45,796 nucleotides of DNA from Deltaproteobacteria bacterium (lineage in GTDB: Bacteria; Myxococcota_A; Polyangia; JAAYKL01): positions 1 through 45,796 of the forward strand of contig JAUXHN010000009.1 of the NCBI GenBank assembly GCA_030621515.1. Reading direction: 5' to 3'. The notes under the pieces were generated by a model that made no database searches, was not told the DNA's origin, and worked only from the letters and a program-made list of their open reading frames with translations. Below, in pieces: positions 24,414-31,990 of the stretch (within the stretch, counting starts at the first letter, position 1; the number at the start of each line of letters is the position of its first letter). A program made the translations under genes and the position numbers.

Positions 24414-24431
24414 AGCCTATCTCAGTAGGCT
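24414..24431 (-). other. Short stem-loop before the DUF5320-like gene
   Basis: AGCCTA and TAGGCT flank a six-base loop, just upstream of the GGAGG ribosome site. It may protect or process the mRNA between the NifX-like and DUF5320-like genes. Confidence 0.4.
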
Positions 24432-24446
24432 CTTGGCCATGTGGCT

Positions 24447-24857
24447 CTAGTTGTTTTCTCTTCGGCCTTTTGGGCCACCCTTGCCTCGACCTCGTCCACC
24501 GCGCCTCGGCCCGAACCATCCGGGGGCGCCCTGCCTGCAACAGCGGGCGACGGGAAGCTCCTCTCCCCGTGCGTATGTCTCCACCAGATCCGATGCGTCT
24601 CCCGCGAGCCCGGCGATAATGCTTATCCCCAGGTTCTGTGCGAGGGGCTCGAATCGACGATTGAAGCCTCCGCACAGGATCAACTCCACGCCGAGATCTC
24701 TCAGCCCGGTCAGGCGGTCGTGCCAGCCGGCGGCGACCAGGGCGATAACGGTTGTTCGATCCACGCGGCCATTCGATATCTCCGCGAGCAGCAACTGGTC
24801 GGCAAAGCCGAATCTGGGCGCCACCCGGGTGCCAAAAAGTGGAACAGCAACCTTCAT
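24447..24857 (-). CDS. NifX/NifB-C family protein, copy C, with basic Gly-rich tail
   Basis: Starting at ATG 24857 (AGGAGG upstream) the 136-aa protein shows the NifX pattern in shortened form: MKVAVPLFGTRVAPRFGFADQLLLAEI, GVELILCGGFNRRFEPLAQNLGI and DLVETYARGEELPVARCC. The tail GWFGPRRGGRGRGKGGPKGRRENN is strongly basic and Gly-rich. Two adjacent Cys (RCC) could bind metal. It is the first gene of the cluster, 24 bp from the sigma-54 promoter. The track's TTG start at 24860 is too close to the ribosome site to be used. Confidence 0.82.
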   Translation of the reverse strand: MKVAVPLFGTRVAPRFGFADQLLLAEISNGRVDRTTVIALVAAGWHDRLTGLRDLGVELILCGGFNRRFEPLAQNLGISIIAGLAGDASDLVETYARGEELPVARCCRQGAPGWFGPRRGGRGRGKGGPKGRRENN

Positions 24858-24880
24858 CAAACCTCCTGCCTGGAGTGCAA

Positions 24881-24897
24881 AGCAATGTTGATGCCAA
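24881..24897 (-). promoter_or_regulatory. Sigma-54 (-24/-12) promoter of ORP-like cluster
   Basis: On the minus strand TTGGCATCAACATTGCT has the required GG and GC exactly 10 bases apart, inside good flanking matches (TTGGCA and TTGC). A start site ~12 bases after GC would fall near 24870, just before the AGGAGG ribosome site of the first gene. A sigma-54 activator gene lies in the window (30180-31562). Confidence 0.8.
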
Positions 24898-24972
24898 AAT
24901 CGCTAACTTATGAATATTTCTGGCCAAACCTCAAAACACGACAATGAATGTTCCAAAACGGGCGGGATAAAT

Positions 24973-25019
24973 GAAACGATAAGTTTCTCCGCTGAAACAT
25001 TGTTCCTTTAAATTGAAAC
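24973..25019. promoter_or_regulatory. Candidate activator-binding repeats (GAAAC/GTTTC)
   Basis: GAAAC occurs at 24973, 24994 and 25015, and its complement GTTTC at 24983. They form two overlapping inverted repeats with 5- and 6-base spacers. They lie ~80-120 bp upstream of the sigma-54 promoter, the normal place for enhancer-binding sites. The palindrome AACATTGTT (24997-25005) is also there. Confidence 0.45.
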
Positions 25020-25027
25020 ACCAGAAG

Positions 25028-25843
25028 CTATTCGCAGTGACCCTCGCCGTCGATATGACCGAGGGTGGAGGTCATGTGGGAGATGAAATCCCACATGTTG
25101 AAGATGTCGAGGCTTCCAACTCCGTAGTTGGAGAGGGTCGTGATGTCGTGATCGGCCAGCTCCGATGCGGTCACTTCGCTGTCGTCGTTCGCGTCCGCGA
25201 GCGCTATTTCGCCGAAGAGCAGGCCCGGCGAGGCGCTCACCGCGTCGTCGTAGAACAGATGATCCCCGTGGATGGTGAGCTGGACTGTTGCCTCGCTCCC
25301 GTCAGCAAGGACAGCCTCCGAGTGACACGGATCGTAGACAGTCTCGGTGTCGAAGCCCCATGCGAAGGTTTTTGTAGAGGCGCCATCGGTGGCCGATCCG
25401 GCCACGTAGACCGAGTAGCCTTCATCGATCATCAGCTGCAAGTCGTCGTCTGTCGCATTTCCCGATACGCTCGAAACGGTGGCCCTTGTGATGCTGTACG
25501 CGGTGCGATCGTAGTGCCCGGTGGAGGCAACGGCCGAGACGATATCGAACGGGCCCTGCATCGTGAGATCCCAGACTCTCATTTCCTGCTCGTCGATGAT
25601 CGGCGACGATCCCTCCTTCGCGACGGTGATCCCACCGAGATTGATCAGGAACCTGTCAAAGGTGACGGCGTACCCGTCCGCGAACTCGGTCGCCGGGATG
25701 CCGTCCTCGATGTACTCTTCCCCCCACAGTTCCAGGCCGAGGGTTCCCGTTGCGCTCTCGTCATCCGAACAGCCGATTCCAATCGACGCCGGCGCGGCAA
25801 GCCCCGCGAGTAAAATGGTCGTTACCGTTTTTGAAAAGTTCAT
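25028..25843 (-). CDS. Lipoprotein of a TonB-receptor operon, function unknown
   Basis: ATG 25843 follows AAGGAGAAGAA. The 271-aa product has a lipoprotein-type signal peptide ending in GIGC and a mature part beginning SDDESATG. VTFDRFLINLGGITV and AYSITRATVSSVSG look like beta strands of an Ig-like domain. Candidate metal ligands include HGDHLFYDD and the C-terminus GHIDGEGHCE. I do not recognise a family. It is the last gene behind a second lipoprotein and a TonB-dependent receptor, so it may help capture the same ligand at the outer membrane. Confidence 0.7.
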   Translation of the reverse strand: MNFSKTVTTILLAGLAAPASIGIGCSDDESATGTLGLELWGEEYIEDGIPATEFADGYAVTFDRFLINLGGITVAKEGSSPIIDEQEMRVWDLTMQGPFDIVSAVASTGHYDRTAYSITRATVSSVSGNATDDDLQLMIDEGYSVYVAGSATDGASTKTFAWGFDTETVYDPCHSEAVLADGSEATVQLTIHGDHLFYDDAVSASPGLLFGEIALADANDDSEVTASELADHDITTLSNYGVGSLDIFNMWDFISHMTSTLGHIDGEGHCE

Positions 25844-25862
25844 TTCTTCTCCTTGCATTGTT

Positions 25863-26654
25863 TCATGGTTGTGGGATCACGCTGTAGTGATCATGTCGTA
25901 CAATGGTCTTTGCCAGCACGTTGTGGGCTTCGTCACCGGGCTCTATGAGGGCGATACCGTCATGGTCGTCATCGATTTCAAGGAAGTCGAGGCCGTCGAA
26001 CAGGGTGTCGTTCTCGTAAGGATCTATGGTGTGGATCCGCAAGGCGAGAGTGGACGAGGTGTTCTCGGTCACATCGAGGGTGAACGGACCTCCCACCATC
26101 CCGGTTCCGTCTTCCACGTCCAGGACAGCTGTGAAATCAACGATGTCGGAGCCTCGCGTGGCCTTGCCCTCTATCACGGCCGTGTGGCCGAGCAACGGAT
26201 CGTTCACGTCGAGGCCGTCCGATTCCAGCGCGGCGCGGAAATACAAGTTGAAACCGTGGTACTCGCCGACCAGGAGATCCGCACGGCCCAGGCTCTGTTC
26301 GACGCCTGCATGTAGATCGAGCACGAAGTCGCCGGTCAGCTCGCCGGTCACCTCCCCTCCCGCAAGGTGGCCGGGGTGTGCCAGGGCCGTCGGGATCAGT
26401 AGTTCCGAGATCCTGCCGGACAGGCCGGCGTGGATCTCCCCCTCGACGGTGAACTCCAGATCCCGGACGGCCAGACGGAAAGTGGAAACCTCAACGGTCC
26501 ACCCCTCATCGTTGACACACGCCACTATTTCATCACCATCGACAACCACCGGCAGGGAGATCAAGGCCGGTTCATCTCCGCCAGGATCGCACACCCCGAC
26601 GATCAGCGCGGCGGCGAGCAGCGCGATGGTGATGATGATTGTTCGTTTCCACAT
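25863..26654 (-). CDS. Lipoprotein partner of TonB receptor
   Basis: The true start is ATG 26654 (MWKRTIIITIALLAAALI) because the track's 599-aa ORF runs back through the receptor gene in the wrong frame. The 263-aa protein has a lipobox VGVC. The mature part is beta-rich: EGWTVEVSTFRLAVRDLEF, PTALAHPGHLAGGEVTGEL, VEQSLGRADLLVGEYHGFNLYF and acidic DDDHDGIALIEPGDEAHN. The AHPGH and HDH motifs could bind metal. The family is not recognised. It lies 17 nt after the receptor and 19 nt before the next lipoprotein. Confidence 0.72.
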   Translation of the reverse strand: MWKRTIIITIALLAAALIVGVCDPGGDEPALISLPVVVDGDEIVACVNDEGWTVEVSTFRLAVRDLEFTVEGEIHAGLSGRISELLIPTALAHPGHLAGGEVTGELTGDFVLDLHAGVEQSLGRADLLVGEYHGFNLYFRAALESDGLDVNDPLLGHTAVIEGKATRGSDIVDFTAVLDVEDGTGMVGGPFTLDVTENTSSTLALRIHTIDPYENDTLFDGLDFLEIDDDHDGIALIEPGDEAHNVLAKTIVRHDHYSVIPQP

Positions 26655-26671
26655 GGTTCTATTGTCCAATC

Positions 26672-28741
26672 TCAAAGATGTGCGGTGAGCACGATCCGCG
26701 CAGTCAGCGGCTCCCCCGCCACATAGTGAATTTTCGGGATGACGCTGCGCTCCTCGGTGGGGTCGAAGCGAGACGCGTAGTGGTAGGCGCCCTCCATGAT
26801 CTTCCACCCCAGGGCGTTGTCCACGATGATGCTCACGTCGAAGCGCGTAAAGCGCCAACCCGCGTTCAGATCCAGTCTTGCGTAGCCGTCGACGCCGGCT
26901 CCATGAGCAAGCGGGCGCGCGCCGATCCACAGGACACTCGACCCGCCGTACGGGCCCCGATCCTCGCCGATGAAGAGCCGCAAGGCGCCAAGCCAGACGG
27001 GGGCGCCGGGCACGGGGTTTCCGGATTCGTTGAACCGTGCGTCGGTCCAGGTGACCTCCGCGAGGGTCGACAGCCACGAGGCCGGCCTCAACGCAGTCGA
27101 TGCTTCCAGGCCCAGACGCCTCGTTCCATCCATCTCCAGGTTCGTGTTGCTCACGTGATCGAACAGCATCTCGCGCTCCATCCAGGTGGCGAAACCGGCG
27201 ATGCGAAAGACAGCGACCTCGTGTGGAGAGATCTCGGCGCCCATCTCTGCGGAATCGCAGGTAGCGGTCTTGCGCGATCCCCCGAAGTACGGAGCGACCG
27301 TTTCGTCTTCCGGTGTGCCAGCAGGAGCGACGATGGCCCTTGACTCGGGCGCCCTGAAACCCCGACCGTAGTCGGCATAAAGTGTGACCTTGCGATGGAC
27401 GGGAAAGGAAATAGCCATCCTCGGTGAGATCGCCACCTCGGTATCGTCGGCTGTCCGCTCCTCGAGTTGATCGCGCGCGTCGAAAAAAAACAGATCGAGT
27501 CTGATGGAGGGATAGATCTCCAGCCAGGACCAGGGCGAGAGCCGGTATCCCGTGAACAGGTGGACGTGCTGTATCCCGGCGTCCAGGTGGCGGTTCGTCT
27601 GCCATGCGGCACCGGCATCGTCGACCTGCGCCTCCCGCTGGCGTAACACGTCCAGCCTCCACCCTGCCCCGGCGAGCAAGGCGGACGCATATCCGGTGGA
27701 GAGCCTGTGCTCCAATTCGATGTCCGCCCCGACCGAGCCGCCGGACTGCTGTTGCCGCTTGCGGTCACCGCGAACCTCGTGGACCAGCCTGCCCGTGAAG
27801 TTCTCCTCCAGAGAAAACTGCCGGAGCATGCCGTACACAAAGATGCCCAGATCCGTATCGCCGGTATCTCGATTCATACCGAGCCGCGCGAGCACCCGAT
27901 CGGAAAGACCCTCTCCCGCCGGACCGTAAGCGCCGTGAAAATCGATCTTCCCGTCCTCCACGTCTGCGAGCCGCAAGGCGCCAGGGGATTCGAAGCGGGC
28001 TGCCTGGGCCATGAGGAGCGCGTTCAACTCGGTTCCGTCGCTCGTGCCCCGGCTGCGACTGCTCAGGAAGGCTGCGCGCATGGCCTCCCGGTCCGGTCCG
28101 AAACCGCGATCGTAGACGGCCTCCGCAGCGACGAACGTCTCCTCGGGTTGGCCTTCCGGAGCGACGACCACCACCGAACGCAACCGCCCCCGATGGCTGA
28201 CCTCGGTTCGAACCAGCCCGGGCCGGAGATCGTCCGGAACCCCCAGGCGAAAGCCGATGGATCCAGCGGTGGCGAAGTTACCCTGCCATGGAAGGAACGG
28301 GCCCTTGACGGCGGTGATCTCCATGATGACCTCGGGGATGATGCCGTACAGATCCAGATATCCCTGCCCGTGAACATGGGACGGCTCGTTAAGAGAGATG
28401 CCTTCTAGCAGCACCTCCACGTCGCTTCCGTGAACCGCGTCGAAACCTCGAAGGAAGAGCTGGTGTCCCTTTCCCTGCGCCCCGTGTTGAACGACGGTGA
28501 CTCCCTGTACGAGCTCGAGGATCTCGTCGGTCGACGAGGGGTGGGCTTTTTCGATCTCCTCGGCGGTGACGGAAACAGTTCCTGCGGACATGGGCGGACG
28601 ATGGGAACGCACAACGGTTTCGTAGGTTTCAATGAGGTCGTGACTCGCGGGATCCTCCTCACCCGGCTCGCCCGCTGCGGAAGAAAGGCAGACCAGTGTT
28701 GCGCAAAGAGGCAACATCCGGGATAGAATACGAGAGAGCAT
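26672..28741 (-). CDS. TonB-dependent outer-membrane receptor
   Basis: The 689-aa protein has an N-terminal signal (MLPLCATLVCLSSAAG). A plug domain follows (GTVSVTAEEIEKAHPSS, ILELVQGVTVVQHG, LFLRGFDAVHGSDVEVLLEG, PEVIMEITAVKGP). A ~22-strand barrel comes next with FRAPESRAI and ends LTARIVLTAHL. His residues in the plug (NEPSHVHGQGY) suggest a metal or metal-complex ligand, but this is inference. It heads an operon with two lipoproteins. Neither ATG 28741 nor 28717 has a ribosome site. TATACT lies 8 bases before ATG 28741. Confidence 0.9.
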   Translation of the reverse strand: MLSRILSRMLPLCATLVCLSSAAGEPGEEDPASHDLIETYETVVRSHRPPMSAGTVSVTAEEIEKAHPSSTDEILELVQGVTVVQHGAQGKGHQLFLRGFDAVHGSDVEVLLEGISLNEPSHVHGQGYLDLYGIIPEVIMEITAVKGPFLPWQGNFATAGSIGFRLGVPDDLRPGLVRTEVSHRGRLRSVVVVAPEGQPEETFVAAEAVYDRGFGPDREAMRAAFLSSRSRGTSDGTELNALLMAQAARFESPGALRLADVEDGKIDFHGAYGPAGEGLSDRVLARLGMNRDTGDTDLGIFVYGMLRQFSLEENFTGRLVHEVRGDRKRQQQSGGSVGADIELEHRLSTGYASALLAGAGWRLDVLRQREAQVDDAGAAWQTNRHLDAGIQHVHLFTGYRLSPWSWLEIYPSIRLDLFFFDARDQLEERTADDTEVAISPRMAISFPVHRKVTLYADYGRGFRAPESRAIVAPAGTPEDETVAPYFGGSRKTATCDSAEMGAEISPHEVAVFRIAGFATWMEREMLFDHVSNTNLEMDGTRRLGLEASTALRPASWLSTLAEVTWTDARFNESGNPVPGAPVWLGALRLFIGEDRGPYGGSSVLWIGARPLAHGAGVDGYARLDLNAGWRFTRFDVSIIVDNALGWKIMEGAYHYASRFDPTEERSVIPKIHYVAGEPLTARIVLTAHL

Positions 28742-28749
28742 GGATGTTT

Positions 28750-28776
28750 AGTATATGTATGCTACGCATATGTAAA
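28750..28776. promoter_or_regulatory. Receptor promoter with internal palindrome
   Basis: On the minus strand TTTACA (28776-28771) and TATACT (28755-28750) are 15 bases apart, which is short. Between them lies the perfect inverted repeat TATGC-TAC-GCATA (28758-28770). It would be a good operator, and the short spacer may fit activator or repressor control. The same region serves the divergent gene at 28803. Confidence 0.45.
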
Positions 28777-28802
28777 CCCTTGCTACTATCGCGAGGCGAA
28801 GC

Positions 28803-29075
28803 ATGAAGCTCCTGCTGGACGGTCATTGCATAGAAACCGAGGCGCGCAGGCAACGTGACAGGCTGGTGAAGGAGGTTCTGTCGTCAGCTGACGAGCACAG
28901 CCACGGACCGGGAGTTCAACGGGATCTGGAGCTGCTGACCGATTTCCTCACGAGTACTGACTTTCGCGCGTTGAGGGCGCGGCGCACGGAACTGGAAGGT
29001 TCCGGGCTGATAACGGTCGAGATCATGCGCACCGGAGATGGTAAGGTGGTGGTCATCGAGGAGCAAACACCATGA
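28803..29075 (+). CDS. Unknown 90-aa protein coupled to CGGC-domain gene
   Basis: ATG 28803 follows GAGGCGAAGC. The protein is mostly helical and charged (EARRQRDRLVKEVL, QRDLELLTDFLTSTDFRALRARRTELEGSGL) and ends with a beta segment (GDGKVVVIEEQ). One Cys and three or four His lie in the first 35 residues (DGHCIE, DEHSHGP). I do not recognise a family. Its last 4 bases overlap the CGGC gene (ATGA), so the two are translationally coupled. It is divergent from the TonB receptor. Confidence 0.7.
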   Translation: MKLLLDGHCIETEARRQRDRLVKEVLSSADEHSHGPGVQRDLELLTDFLTSTDFRALRARRTELEGSGLITVEIMRTGDGKVVVIEEQTP

Positions 29076-29518
29076 ATGAAAAAGTTAAAATCGGGATTAT
29101 CATTTGCGACCGCTACCGCACTTGTGCCGGGGGCAAGTGCCTGAGATCTCTTCGCAACAGAGAAGGCGCCTTCAGTATCTACGAGAACCAGGAGGTTGAG
29201 CTGGTCGGGTATGCAACCTGTGCCGGCTGCCCGGGAGGCAACGTCGAATACGCCCCTCAAGAGATGAAGAACAACGGAGCCCAGGTCGTTCACTTCGCAA
29301 CGGGGTTGATCGTCGGATATCCACCCTGTCACCGAATCGCCTTTTTTCGAGATTTCGTCGAGACGAAATTCGGGATGAAGGTTGTTATCGGGACGCATCC
29401 CATTCCCCAGAAATATCATAGTACGCACACCGCGTTGAAAACCTGGGAATCCGTACAATGGCAGGAAATGATTCAACCGACGTTGGTGGATAAGAAAATG
29501 CGCCTGGCTTATGATTGA
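29072..29518 (+). CDS. CGGC-domain protein, predicted metal-binding
   Basis: The 148-aa protein starts with KIGIIICDRYRTCAGGKCLRSLRNREGAF and continues with VGYATCAGCPGGNVEYAPQEM, FATGLIVGYPPCHRI and VVIGTHPIPQKYH. This is the layout of the CGGC domain family (PF08821), with several Cys likely to bind metal. Function is not established for the family. Coupling to the unknown 90-aa gene and closeness to a TonB operon and the ORP-like cluster suggest a metal role. Confidence 0.85.
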   Translation: MNEKVKIGIIICDRYRTCAGGKCLRSLRNREGAFSIYENQEVELVGYATCAGCPGGNVEYAPQEMKNNGAQVVHFATGLIVGYPPCHRIAFFRDFVETKFGMKVVIGTHPIPQKYHSTHTALKTWESVQWQEMIQPTLVDKKMRLAYD

Positions 29519-29540
29519 GGTCTGGAAATCGACAAGACGT

Positions 29541-29570
29541 TTGACAGATGTGGATGCCTGTTGGGATAAT
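29541..29570 (+). promoter_or_regulatory. Strong sigma-70 promoter before the Cys-rich lipoprotein
   Basis: TTGACA (29541-29546, perfect) and GATAAT (29565-29570, 5 of 6) are separated by 18 bases. The predicted start is ~35 bases before the ATG at 29612. This is the best -35/-10 pair seen in the window. Confidence 0.7.
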
Positions 29571-29611
29571 GTCGCTATTATCGTTATTCAACTACATGAA
29601 GGGAGAATACC

Positions 29612-30172
29612 ATGAGAGTTCTGTCTTTGATGTCGGTCTTGCTTGCGACCTGCCTGGCGCCGGGCTGCGACACCGATCCCGTGCTCAGTGAGGCCATCGA
29701 CGACGTGAATACCGCCGCGCCCAAGGTCTGCAAGGACTGGTGCGAGGAGGTGACCCTTTGTTACTGGAGCATGTTGCTCGAGAATAATGAAGGTCTGGCC
29801 ATCGACGGCGAGGAGCTCGAGAATGCGAAGGTGAGTCACAAGGAGGCCTGTATCGCCAACTGTGCGTTTCGTGCCGACAACGGGGTATACGTTTACGGGT
29901 ACGATCACGATGGCGATACCACTACCTACACTTTCGTGGAACAACTCGTCGGCAGCCTGTGGACGGACTATTTCCGGTGCATCTGGGACGCCGATCTCTG
30001 GGAGTGTTCCGAGAACGGGCTGACCATCGACGACAGCACCGAAGCCAATTGCGAGGCCCGGGACGTGTGTCATCTGATCCTGGATATCGCCGACCAGCTC
30101 GAATGGCACGGTGAAAACGAGGCCTGTTACCACGACGGCTACCAACACGTCTGGGACCTCTGGGGCGACTAA
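29612..30172 (+). CDS. Cys-rich secreted lipoprotein, unknown function
   Basis: The 186-aa product has a signal peptide ending in APGC (lipobox) with GAAGGGAGAATACC before ATG 29612. The mature part is acidic with about ten Cys residues (VCKDWCEEVTLCYW, EACIANCAF, FRCIWD, LWECSEN, NCEARDVCHL, EACYHDG), so disulfide bonds or metal sites are likely. No family is recognised. Proteins of this look, with paired Cys and a lipobox, are common in Myxococcota. It is followed 7 bp later by the convergent activator gene. Confidence 0.75.
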   Translation: MRVLSLMSVLLATCLAPGCDTDPVLSEAIDDVNTAAPKVCKDWCEEVTLCYWSMLLENNEGLAIDGEELENAKVSHKEACIANCAFRADNGVYVYGYDHDGDTTTYTFVEQLVGSLWTDYFRCIWDADLWECSENGLTIDDSTEANCEARDVCHLILDIADQLEWHGENEACYHDGYQHVWDLWGD

Positions 30173-30179
30173 CCAAAAT

Positions 30180-31562
30180 CTAGATCAGTCCGTAACCCTT
30201 CATCCTTCGCCACAATGTTGTACGGCCGATACCCAGCTCCCTGGCGGTGGCGGTGCGGTTCCAGCCGTGGGCCTCCAGAACAGAGAGCAGCTTGCGGACC
30301 TCCGGGGTGTCCGGGCGGTTCGCGGGTTTGATTGTATCGGTCATGGCGATCTTCTTCTCGGAGGGAAGGGGACCGGTGACCGACGCGCGAGGGACGCGCG
30401 AGTCCGACGGGTAAACGACCTCCGGGGGAAGGCAGTGGGGCTCGATTGTGCTTCGCGAACAAAGGACGAACGCGCGCTCGATGATGTTCCTCAGTTCCCG
30501 CACGTTGCCCGGGTACTTGTAGTCGTAGAGCAGCCTCATGGCCTTGCGGCTGATGCCGGGCGCCGGGCGTCCCGTGCGAGCCGAATGCAATTTGACAAAG
30601 TGCTCGATGAGCAGGGGGATGTCCTCCCGTCGTTGGCTCAGCGGCGGCAGATCGATCGGGATGACCCGTATTCGATAATAGAGATCCTCGCGGAACCGGC
30701 CGTCGGCCACCATGCTCTCCAGGTCCTGGTTGGTCGCGCAGATCAGCCGCACGTCGACCTTGATCGTTTTTGTGGCTCCCAGGGGTTGAATCTCACCTTC
30801 CTCGAGAGCCCGGAGCAGCTTGACCTGGGACGCCGGTGAGATGTCGCCGATCTCGTCGAGGAAGAGGGTGCCTCCGTGGGCCAGCTGGAACCGGCCGGGC
30901 TTGTCGCGGTTGGCCCCCGTGAAGGCGCCCCTCACGTATCCGAAGAGCTCCGACTCGAGAAGTGTGTCCGGCAGGGCCCCGCTGTTCACGCGGATAAATG
31001 CGCTGTCCTTTCGCGGTGACAGGTCGTGAACCGCCTGCGCAACGAGCTCCTTTCCCGTGCCGCTCGGCCCCCTCACGAGAACCGGCGCCTCGGACTCGGC
31101 CACCTGTGGGATCAGCGCAAAGATCTCCCTCATTGGGGCGCTCTGTCCGATGATATCCCGAAAGCTTCGACGTCCGTCCAGCTCGCTGCGCAGGGTTTCC
31201 ATCTCGGAAACGTCCTTGAAAATCTCGACCCCTCCGATCAGGCGGCCGTCACTGTCCCTCAACACCGCAGTCGATATCGTGATGGGCACCGACTCCATAT
31301 GAGCGTTCAACACGTCAACGCGAACATCGCGCTTCGGCTCGCCTGTCCGGAGCGTGGATCTCAGGGCGCACCCTTTTTGACAGATGCTCGCCCGCAGCAC
31401 CTCGTGGCACGGTTTTCCGACGGCATCGCTCTTGGAGATACCGATGATGCGCTCGGCGGCGGCGTTGAACGACGTGATCCGGAAGTCCTCGTCAACCGTG
31501 AAGACACCTTCATTGATGCTGTCGAAAATCAGCGGGAAAAGCTCGTCGGGGCATTCATTCAT
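30180..31562 (-). CDS. PAS / AAA+ / Fis-type sigma-54-dependent activator
   Basis: From ATG 31562 (MNECPDELF) the 460-aa protein has a PAS domain (residues ~5-115). The PAS domain contains the Cys motif CHEVLRASICQKGC, known from related regulators and possibly redox or metal sensing. The AAA+ domain follows with Walker A GPSGTGKELVAQAVHD, the sigma-54 contact loop GAFTGA and LFLDEIGDIS. The C-terminal helix-turn-helix is WNRTATARELGIGRTTLWRRM. It activates sigma-54 promoters with ATP. A sigma-54 promoter lies at 24881. In Desulfovibrio an activator of this kind (DVU2106) controls the orange-protein operons. TATATT lies 6 bases before the ATG. Confidence 0.9.
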   Translation of the reverse strand: MNECPDELFPLIFDSINEGVFTVDEDFRITSFNAAAERIIGISKSDAVGKPCHEVLRASICQKGCALRSTLRTGEPKRDVRVDVLNAHMESVPITISTAVLRDSDGRLIGGVEIFKDVSEMETLRSELDGRRSFRDIIGQSAPMREIFALIPQVAESEAPVLVRGPSGTGKELVAQAVHDLSPRKDSAFIRVNSGALPDTLLESELFGYVRGAFTGANRDKPGRFQLAHGGTLFLDEIGDISPASQVKLLRALEEGEIQPLGATKTIKVDVRLICATNQDLESMVADGRFREDLYYRIRVIPIDLPPLSQRREDIPLLIEHFVKLHSARTGRPAPGISRKAMRLLYDYKYPGNVRELRNIIERAFVLCSRSTIEPHCLPPEVVYPSDSRVPRASVTGPLPSEKKIAMTDTIKPANRPDTPEVRKLLSVLEAHGWNRTATARELGIGRTTLWRRMKGYGLI

Positions 31563-31683
31563 TGACGAAATATACGACCCAAACCGGAGACTTCCACGAA
31601 AAATCGAAATAAAAAGAAGGCGCACCCTCAAACAGGTTGTTTCGACTGGAGCATGATATATTGTTCAGCCAAGGCGACACCGG

Positions 31684-31947
31684 ATGAACGAATACGAATC
31701 GAAACTAATGGGCAAACTGATCGAGCACCTTCAACTGGAGGATGTCGATCTGAGCGAGATCACCGGCAAGACGCAGCTCTTCGGTGATGACGGCCTGGAA
31801 TTCGACTCGATTGACGCCATCGAAATAGAGATCATGATCCAGAAGGAATACGGCGTGGACATTCTTCCGTCCGAGAGATCGAAGTCGTCATACAGCGACC
31901 TGGGCACCCTCTCCGGCTTCATCCAGGGCAAGCTCGTATCAAAATAG
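31684..31947 (+). CDS. Acyl carrier protein
   Basis: The 87-aa protein has the ACP four-helix pattern with the phosphopantetheine Ser in GDDGLEFDSIDAIEIEIMIQKEYG. The DSID form differs from the DSLD of primary fatty-acid ACPs. It begins the ACP-HTH-BtrH-ABC operon and would carry a thioester-bound acyl or aminoacyl group. It lies 121 bp from the divergent sigma-54 activator. TATATT lies ~25 bases upstream, but no matching -35 is evident. The next gene starts 43 bp downstream. Confidence 0.88.
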   Translation: MNEYESKLMGKLIEHLQLEDVDLSEITGKTQLFGDDGLEFDSIDAIEIEIMIQKEYGVDILPSERSKSSYSDLGTLSGFIQGKLVSK

Positions 31948-31990
31948 CCCGGCGCGTTCCGCCGCGCTGCAAGGACACACAGAGGGATCA

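Noticed and set aside
20810-24857. Nitrogen-fixation cluster
   Set aside because: NifX-like proteins and MinD/ferredoxin ATPases are present, but no nitrogenase structural or nifEN genes. The gene set fits the orange-protein type instead.
24181-24927. 248-aa minus-strand ORF
   Set aside because: Its upper part overlaps the NifX-like gene in another frame. The GGAGG before ATG 24399 and the DUF5320-like start define the real 72-aa gene.
25863-27662. 599-aa minus-strand ORF
   Set aside because: The first 336 codons are an alternative frame of the TonB receptor. The lipoprotein starts at ATG 26654.
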